Shown: positions 50,207 to 54,725 of the stretch, in pieces | Layout of the letters: every line of letters begins with the position of its first letter | Position numbering within the stretch: the stretch's first letter is position 1 | Source: Planctomycetes bacterium B3_Pla | GTDB taxonomy: Bacteria; Planctomycetota; Phycisphaerae; Sedimentisphaerales; Anaerobacaceae | Assembly (NCBI GenBank): GCA_005223045.1 | Contig: NJBM01000029.1 | Coordinates: forward strand, 1-54,725 | Direction of reading: 5' to 3' | Length of the DNA stretch: 54,725 nt | Translations under genes and position numbers: made by a program | The notes under the pieces: model-generated | What the model was told of the DNA's origin: nothing | Seen by the model: only the letters and a program-made list of their open reading frames with translations | The model's database searches: none

Positions 50207-50962
50207 TCACCAAGTTGTGAAACAGCCGCCTTCACCCCAGCGCCGTGATCCACGATATATTTTCATATCTCGTATGTGTTTCCACGAGACCGATCCATCC
50301 AAGCAACCTACATGACCGCCGACTGCGCCGATCTGCTCCGATGGAGCACCATTGAAACTAACGTTTCCCGAATGGCCGGACTCCAAAATCGCCCCTCGGG
50401 GCCCGTGCGGGGCAAAGGTCATCAATTCATCGGCAGACCAGGCATTCAACTCCGTCACTATTGGCGTTGAAGGTTTCTCGAAGGACCTTTGAGGTGATAC
50501 CCACTCGGCATTCGCCGGGTCCAACAATGGCCAGGGAGTGCCCCTGTGCCCCCCAAGATAATTATACCCGATCACATAGCCGTAGGGCTGGCCCTCAAAG
50601 ACATAATACCACCCACCAGGCCGATCAAAAGGCTTTCGAAGCCAGGGACAGGAAAGACTGCGTTCGTCGCCGATAATTGTCACTAATGCGTTACGCATTG
50701 CTCTGGAAAGTATGGGAGTATGTTCATCTTCCGGCTCGCGAAAATCTGACAAGCCGAGAGGAAGACGCTCACCGTAGTCGCTCGCATAAGCCTGGATGCC
50801 GATTATGAACTGTCGGATATTTCCCATGCAGGCAACACGTCTGGCCTTTTCTCGGGCCCTGCCCAAGACAGGCACCAGCAGACCCGTCAGAAGTGCAATC
50901 ACGGCAATGACAACGAGTAACTCAATCAATGTGAAAGCAGCTCTATGAGACTGAAAACGCAT
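50207..50962 (-). CDS. Type II secretion-like pseudopilin / prepilin-type protein
   Basis: About 251 residues beginning MRFQSHRAAFTLIELLVVIAVIALL, a class III signal cut before Phe, with Glu5 of the mature protein in place. The rest has the planctomycete pseudopilin layout: RREKARRVACMGNIRQFIIGIQAYASDYGERLP-like helix, a globular part with paired cysteines, and a C-terminal DGSVSW motif. Dozens of such proteins per genome are usual in Phycisphaerae; roles outside type II secretion are unclear. A GTG at 51001 and an ATG at 50983 are alternative starts. It stands alone on the minus strand. Confidence 0.82.
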   Translation of the reverse strand: MRFQSHRAAFTLIELLVVIAVIALLTGLLVPVLGRAREKARRVACMGNIRQFIIGIQAYASDYGERLPLGLSDFREPEDEHTPILSRAMRNALVTIIGDERSLSCPWLRKPFDRPGGWYYVFEGQPYGYVIGYNYLGGHRGTPWPLLDPANAEWVSPQRSFEKPSTPIVTELNAWSADELMTFAPHGPRGAILESGHSGNVSFNGAPSEQIGAVGGHVGCLDGSVSWKHIRDMKIYRGSRRWGEGGCFTTW

Positions 50963-51242
50963 TTCTCGGTCTCTACCCTGCATTTTGATCTCAGACGACA
51001 CGTCAAAGTCTTTGCCCCGTTTCGGCGATGTAGTCTTTCATATCCCGGTCATCTAGGAGGGCATCGACTGACGGCAACTTGCTCTGCCGCCCCTCAGTGG
51101 ACTCATTCTGCTTTGTCATAAGCTGTCTCGATCTTGCATGAAAATGGGAGCGCTAATTGACGAACAAAACCTGATTCCATTCCCCTTTGCGCGCATTACG
51201 CAGTTTTGACCAATCCGACTTGCAACAACCACAACCTCTGAC

Positions 51243-52544
51243 TCAGTTCGCCTCTTCCGGCGGTCGATACAAATTAATGTCATCGAAGAACATGAGACCC
51301 GAACCGCCGGCTTGCGGATTGTGCTTGTCGCCAAATCCGATAGAAAGCTTGTCTATGTCGGTCAAATCCACTCCCTGATCGGCGAACGCACTGAGGTCAA
51401 TCGACCACTGCGTCCAGTCGCTTGTCCGTATTGCAACGGGATCGTCGTGATAAATAACCGCGGGTGTTTGCCGGGAGTTCGCGATGGCCACATACATCGG
51501 CTCAACAGCATTCGCCGGATCGCCGTAGAACCACAGCGACAGAGACCTGACGTCGTACATGGTCCAGTCACGCGGAGAATCCAATGTCATCGTTGCTTCG
51601 GAGTATTTGAAGTCGTTGTCGTAAAAATAGGGCATCGACTGCGCGCCACCGTGGACAATTGTCTGCTCAGCATACGGCGGTAGGAGATAGCCGATTTGTG
51701 AACCGTTGTTCGGAACGTCAAATCCATCGATCCAGGTTTGCCAGATAGCTTCGCCTCCCTGATCATAATCGGTATAGGTCTCAAAGTCATCCACGACTGC
51801 AAAATACTCATACCCGGAAGCATCCGGGAGTTTAAGACGCCACATGCTGCCGCCGTTAGTCCCTATATACAGAAATCTATTCTGATGGTCGATGTCGATG
51901 CACAGAGTCTCCAGAAACCCCAGACCGTCATTCTCCTGCTGCCAGGTCGTGCCTTCGTCCTGAGAGTTGTAGACGCCCCGGTAAGTCGCAGCGTAAATCG
52001 TTCCAGTGGCTCGGTCGTATGTAAAGTCTGAGGTCATATCGGTGATCCCAGTAGCATACCAGGTGCGAGTCCGGTCCCTGCCCTCAACGGTGCATTTGAA
52101 GATTCCCCTGGAAGTACCGATGACAACTGCATCCGCATCATAAGGACTTATCCAGATGGCATGTACAGTTTCATATCTCGAAAGCGCCACGGCAAGATTA
52201 CTCGTGATATCCTGCCAGGTTCTCCCGGCGTCTGCTGAACGGAATATCGCCGGTTCACGGTTTTTTTCACCGCCGGCGTACACAATGGACGGATTACCCG
52301 CCGCCACGGCAATGGCTTGACACGAGGTGCCGTAATCTCCAGATGCCGGGAAGCTGCGCGTTGGCCAGGTGACTCCTCCGTTCGTTGTCTTTAAGACGAC
52401 CATTGAGTACTGACCGGTTGTACTGTTGTAGTCACTTGCACCGGCATAAACGACATTTGAGTTGCTGGGGTCCTGGGCGAGACAGCCGCCGTTACTGAAG
52501 TCTTTATTCACTATTGACCAGACGGAACATCCGTCTGTGCTCAT
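51243..52544 (-). CDS. C-terminal part of a BNR-repeat secreted protein (split by TGA)
   Basis: A 433-residue frame in the same reading frame as the gene ending at 52563; the two are separated only by a TGA at 52563-52565 and seven sense codons. BNR/Asp-box units (TTNGGVTW, SADAGRTW, SQDEGTTW) continue the propeller of the upstream part. From about residue 245 there is a jelly-roll-like domain starting VVDDFETYTDYDQGGEAIWQTWIDG and ending FFDDINLYRP, typical of Sedimentisphaerales secreted proteins and probably carbohydrate-binding. It has no signal peptide of its own, so it is not a stand-alone gene unless read through. Confidence 0.75.
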   Translation of the reverse strand: MSTDGCSVWSIVNKDFSNGGCLAQDPSNSNVVYAGASDYNSTTGQYSMVVLKTTNGGVTWPTRSFPASGDYGTSCQAIAVAAGNPSIVYAGGEKNREPAIFRSADAGRTWQDITSNLAVALSRYETVHAIWISPYDADAVVIGTSRGIFKCTVEGRDRTRTWYATGITDMTSDFTYDRATGTIYAATYRGVYNSQDEGTTWQQENDGLGFLETLCIDIDHQNRFLYIGTNGGSMWRLKLPDASGYEYFAVVDDFETYTDYDQGGEAIWQTWIDGFDVPNNGSQIGYLLPPYAEQTIVHGGAQSMPYFYDNDFKYSEATMTLDSPRDWTMYDVRSLSLWFYGDPANAVEPMYVAIANSRQTPAVIYHDDPVAIRTSDWTQWSIDLSAFADQGVDLTDIDKLSIGFGDKHNPQAGGSGLMFFDDINLYRPPEEAN

Positions 52545-52562
52545 GAAGAGCTCGGCGCCGCC

Positions 52563-53879
52563 TCACCCATAGCCTTCCAGGATGAGCACGGAGTTCCGAT
52601 TGTCGGGATTGATGAGGATATCACAAACCTGGCCGCAGGACTCGGGCGTGACGACATCCTCCCATGTATTACTTCTGCCCCTTCCATGTGCCATGAGATA
52701 GCCGCTGTTGTGGGCGATGATCACTGACGGATCCACGGCCAGAGCGTTGATACTTGCCGCGCGGATGCCACCGTGGGCTGTTGCCCATCTTGAGCCGGAG
52801 TCCGACGACTTGTAGAAACCGGTATAGGCTGAAACATGAACTGTAGAGGGATCCGCCGGAGCCACCGCAATATGTCCTGCTGAGCTTTTTATGCAATTGC
52901 TTCGTAAATTCCATGATAAGCCAAAGTTCGTACTGACCGCGATGCTCTCGTAAGCGCCCGCATAAATCCTGGATGGATCGACGGGATCGATGCTGATGGT
53001 GTTGACGTAGAGACGCGTCGGGCCGTGTGTCCACACCAACTCCTGGGTTCGTCCTGTTCTTGTGCCGCGATAGATGTACTCGCCTCCGACGTAGACCTTT
53101 CCATCGTCCGTGGGGTCGATGGCCACGCATTGGAAACGGCTGTAGGGCTCGGTCGTAAGGTCGCTGGAAATGTCCGTCCAAGTCTGTCCTCCGTCCGTAC
53201 TCGCCATCAACGCACCGCCGTACTGGTCATTGACTTCTTTGGAACCCACCACGTACATGACGTTGGGATTGGTGGCGGAAATCGCCATATCATAAGGGTA
53301 GAAGTGCTCGTAGGTGAAGAACTGGGAAGCATTCCAGCTCAGACCTCCGTCGGTGCTTTTGAAGATGACCATGCTATCAGTGAAGGTGTTGTTGCTGTAG
53401 TCTGAGTAGTACCCCGCGGCGTAAACCTTACTGCTGTCTGTCGGATCTACACAGACGCGGTAGGCCCACCCGGCCGACTGAGGGAGTCGGCTTTCAGTCC
53501 AGGTCGCCCCGCCGTCCATGGAGCGGAAGCAGCTGAAACCCGAAATCGCATACAACGTCGAAAAATCGAAGGCACTCACGTCAGAAACGTAGGGGTAAGG
53601 AATTTCACCGATCTTGCTCCAACTTGCTCCCCCATCAGTACTCTTGTAAACATTTGGCGGAGAAGGACCGGAGGTGATTGCCGTTATTTCGTTGGCATCC
53701 TCCGGATGAGACATCGAGAAAATGAAATTTCCGCCCTCCGGCCCGAACGGTTCCCATGACTCGCAGAGCGCCTCCGGCGAAAGAATCAGCAAACATAAAG
53801 AGACAACCGGCACAAAGACAGGTAAGGGAACACGGAAAAGGCCGCCCCATCGTAAGGAACACATCGAAGCTTTCCTCAT
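52563..53879 (-). CDS. N-terminal part of a BNR-repeat secreted protein (split by TGA)
   Basis: A 438-residue frame with a signal peptide (hydrophobic LPVFVPVVSLCLLIL, then a cut near ALCES) and a series of BNR/Asp-box repeats: STDGGASW, SMDGGATW, STDGGLSW, STDGGQTW. The repeats form a sortilin/sialidase-like beta-propeller of unknown ligand. The frame stops at TGA (52563-52565) inside a repeat: LEGYG-stop-GGAELFMSTDGCSVW, after which the same frame continues for 433 residues. GGAGG precedes the ATG at nine bases; an ATG at 53864 also has a good site. A nonsense mutation, a sequencing error or read-through are the options. Confidence 0.78.
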   Translation of the reverse strand: MRKASMCSLRWGGLFRVPLPVFVPVVSLCLLILSPEALCESWEPFGPEGGNFIFSMSHPEDANEITAITSGPSPPNVYKSTDGGASWSKIGEIPYPYVSDVSAFDFSTLYAISGFSCFRSMDGGATWTESRLPQSAGWAYRVCVDPTDSSKVYAAGYYSDYSNNTFTDSMVIFKSTDGGLSWNASQFFTYEHFYPYDMAISATNPNVMYVVGSKEVNDQYGGALMASTDGGQTWTDISSDLTTEPYSRFQCVAIDPTDDGKVYVGGEYIYRGTRTGRTQELVWTHGPTRLYVNTISIDPVDPSRIYAGAYESIAVSTNFGLSWNLRSNCIKSSAGHIAVAPADPSTVHVSAYTGFYKSSDSGSRWATAHGGIRAASINALAVDPSVIIAHNSGYLMAHGRGRSNTWEDVVTPESCGQVCDILINPDNRNSVLILEGYG

Positions 53880-54024
53880 CGTTCTTGGCCTCCAAAGGTA
53901 ATTTGGTTAGCCCCCACCAATTCGATTATACAACAATCTTAACAGCTTTCGGCAATGACTGCAAACAAAAAAACAGACTGTACTATCGACAGGGTGAATA
54001 ATATGGTAGTAATAGACCGCGTTG

Positions 54025-54187
54025 TCAGCCGCTGCATCTATCAAACATTAAGCCTGCCCCTTCGACAAGCTCAGGGCAAGCTCTGAGCGAAGCCGAACGG
54101 GGCTCGTCGATGCCGGGGCCATAAATGAATTTGCGCAAAAGGACGTCGTTGGCGTCGATCAGGCGGTTCTCGCAGTCGTAGTAGTCA
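54025..54187 (-). pseudogene. Rhs-repeat protein remnant
   Basis: The minus-strand frame reads TDYYDCENRLIDANDVLLRKFIYGPGIDEP, the YDxxNRL ... YGPGIDEP core signature of Rhs/YD-repeat proteins, then runs into a palindromic repeat (ACPELVEG) and stops. Only about 30 residues of Rhs homology survive, bounded on both sides by dispersed palindromes. It is a degraded fragment. Confidence 0.6.
54056..54103. repeat. Palindromic dispersed repeat (ACPELVEG type)
   Basis: GCCCCTTCG and GCTCAG arms pair with CTGAGC and CGAACGGGGC. Its translation ACPELVEG is the familiar mark of a dispersed repeat of many environmental genomes. It is inserted in the Rhs remnant. Confidence 0.6.
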
Positions 54188-54253
54188 GTAGGGTGCGATG
54201 AATCGCACCGATAATGTGGGAACGTGTCAATGGTGCGATTCATCGCACCCTAC
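54188..54253. repeat. MITE-like element with perfect 22-bp inverted repeats
   Basis: The arms 54188-54209 and 54232-54253 are perfect inverted copies (GTAGGGTGCGATG... and its complement) around a 22-base centre. Each arm is itself partly palindromic (GCGATGAATCGC). The element follows the Rhs remnant directly. Confidence 0.75.
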
Positions 54254-54331
54254 ATGATCTGCCTTTACGCCTAAATAATCCGTGTCCATCAGTGTAAATC
54301 AGTGTCTGAATAAAAAAAAATAAAAATTCCC

Positions 54332-54360
54332 TTGACAGAAAATACGGTACTATATATGAT
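54332..54360 (+). promoter_or_regulatory. Promoter TTGACA-N17-TATGAT for the right-edge gene
   Basis: The -35 is 54332-54337 and the -10 is 54355-54360, giving a leader of about 85 bases to the ATG at 54450. Confidence 0.65.
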
Positions 54361-54449
54361 GTATATCTAACATTAACAATGAATGATTAACACTATAAAC
54401 AATAGTAAATAGACAATAATCAATAATCATTTCAGAAAGGGGTTTTCTC

Positions 54450-54725
54450 ATGTCAACCGAAGCTCAAATCAACGCCAATCGACAAAACGCTCAAAATTCA
54501 ACCGGCCCTAAGACCGCCAAGGGCAAGGCCGCCGTCGCGCAAAATGCGCTCAAGCACGGGCTATTTTCCGCCGCCGACGTTGTCTTCGACGAGCAACAGG
54601 AAGACTACGACCTGCTGAAAGAGAAAATGCTGGCCGAGATGCGCCCCGCCGGCTACATGGAATTGATATTAGCCGAGCGGATTGTCAGCCTCTCATGGCG
54701 GCTAAGACGTGCTGAGCGTATGCAC
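54450..54725 (+). CDS. Planctomycete hypothetical protein, N-terminal 92 residues (cut by window edge)
   Basis: The open frame from the ATG at 54450 runs off the right edge. It starts with a basic, Asn/Gln-rich MSTEAQINANRQNAQNSTGP, then KTAKGKAAVAQNALKHGLFS, a pattern I know from a large group of planctomycete and acidobacterial proteins of unknown function that occur in many copies per genome. The next segment is helical and charged. AAAGGGG precedes the ATG and a strong promoter lies about 100 bp upstream. Confidence 0.8.
   Translation, partial: MSTEAQINANRQNAQNSTGPKTAKGKAAVAQNALKHGLFSAADVVFDEQQEDYDLLKEKMLAEMRPAGYMELILAERIVSLSWRLRRAERMH

Noticed and set aside
52563..52565. TGA as selenocysteine or as a reassigned codon
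   Set aside because: No selenocysteine-type hairpin is evident downstream, the position is in a structural repeat, and other genes here use TGA as a stop.

Overview
The window looks like a planctomycete chromosome, most likely Phycisphaerae/Sedimentisphaerales, carrying a long accessory region joined to ordinary core genes. The lineage call rests on the right end: a pseudopilin with an FTLIELLVVIAVIALL start, a BNR-repeat secreted protein ending in a VDDFETYTD-type C-terminal domain, and a cut-off protein starting MSTEAQINANRQNAQNSTGP. These types are common in that group. No tRNA, rRNA or CRISPR array was seen.

Layout. (1) 1-123: start of a small protein running off the left edge. (2) 284-4869: a replication module (DUF927 ATPase, CHC2/Toprim primase, AlpA-like HTH, one unknown gene) bracketed by ~126-bp inverted repeats packed with CCTGACA iterons. 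(3) 5450-7726: a large winged-helix/PIN protein. (4) 8831-14253: promoter-driven gene cassettes separated by four integron attC sites, with no integrase in view. The cassettes encode a toroid-nucleosidase fusion, two HEPN (Rx4H) proteins and a GIY-YIG nuclease. (5) 15082-24120: a methyltransferase, a histidine kinase, a secreted beta-helix/NlpC-P60 protein, a membrane-anchored protein, a candidate small RNA, and an XRE-initiator-RuvC-RuvC set in which the first RuvC-like protein has lost its catalytic residues. (6) 24362-33675: an AT-rich six-gene operon recognised as a DNA phosphorothioation defence system, SspBCD plus a set fitting SspFGH, followed by a PLD-type nuclease. (7) 34948-38711: a membrane protein and a HerA/VirD4-like ATPase with a C-terminal nuclease-like domain, then a truncated receiver domain. 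(8) 39231-45253: a B12-binding radical SAM protein, methyltransferase, GHMP-kinase fusion and HAD phosphatase, an unrecognised biosynthetic set flanked by two related hairpins.

The island ends at about 46.0 kb, where only the C-terminal third of comM survives, abutting a double-HTH regulator that starts with TTG. Core-type genes follow: enolase, a small membrane protein, a STAS protein, RNase III, a pseudopilin, a BNR protein interrupted by an in-frame TGA, an Rhs remnant with MITE-like repeats, and the cut-off last gene.

Most of the left 46 kb can be read as a defence and mobile-element island: phosphorothioation, HEPN, nucleosidase, PIN, GIY-YIG and PLD proteins beside replication modules. 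The strongest candidates for something undescribed are the radical SAM/GHMP cluster with its flanking hairpins, the live/dead RuvC pair, the iteron-bracketed replication unit, and the HEPN/nucleosidase cassettes.
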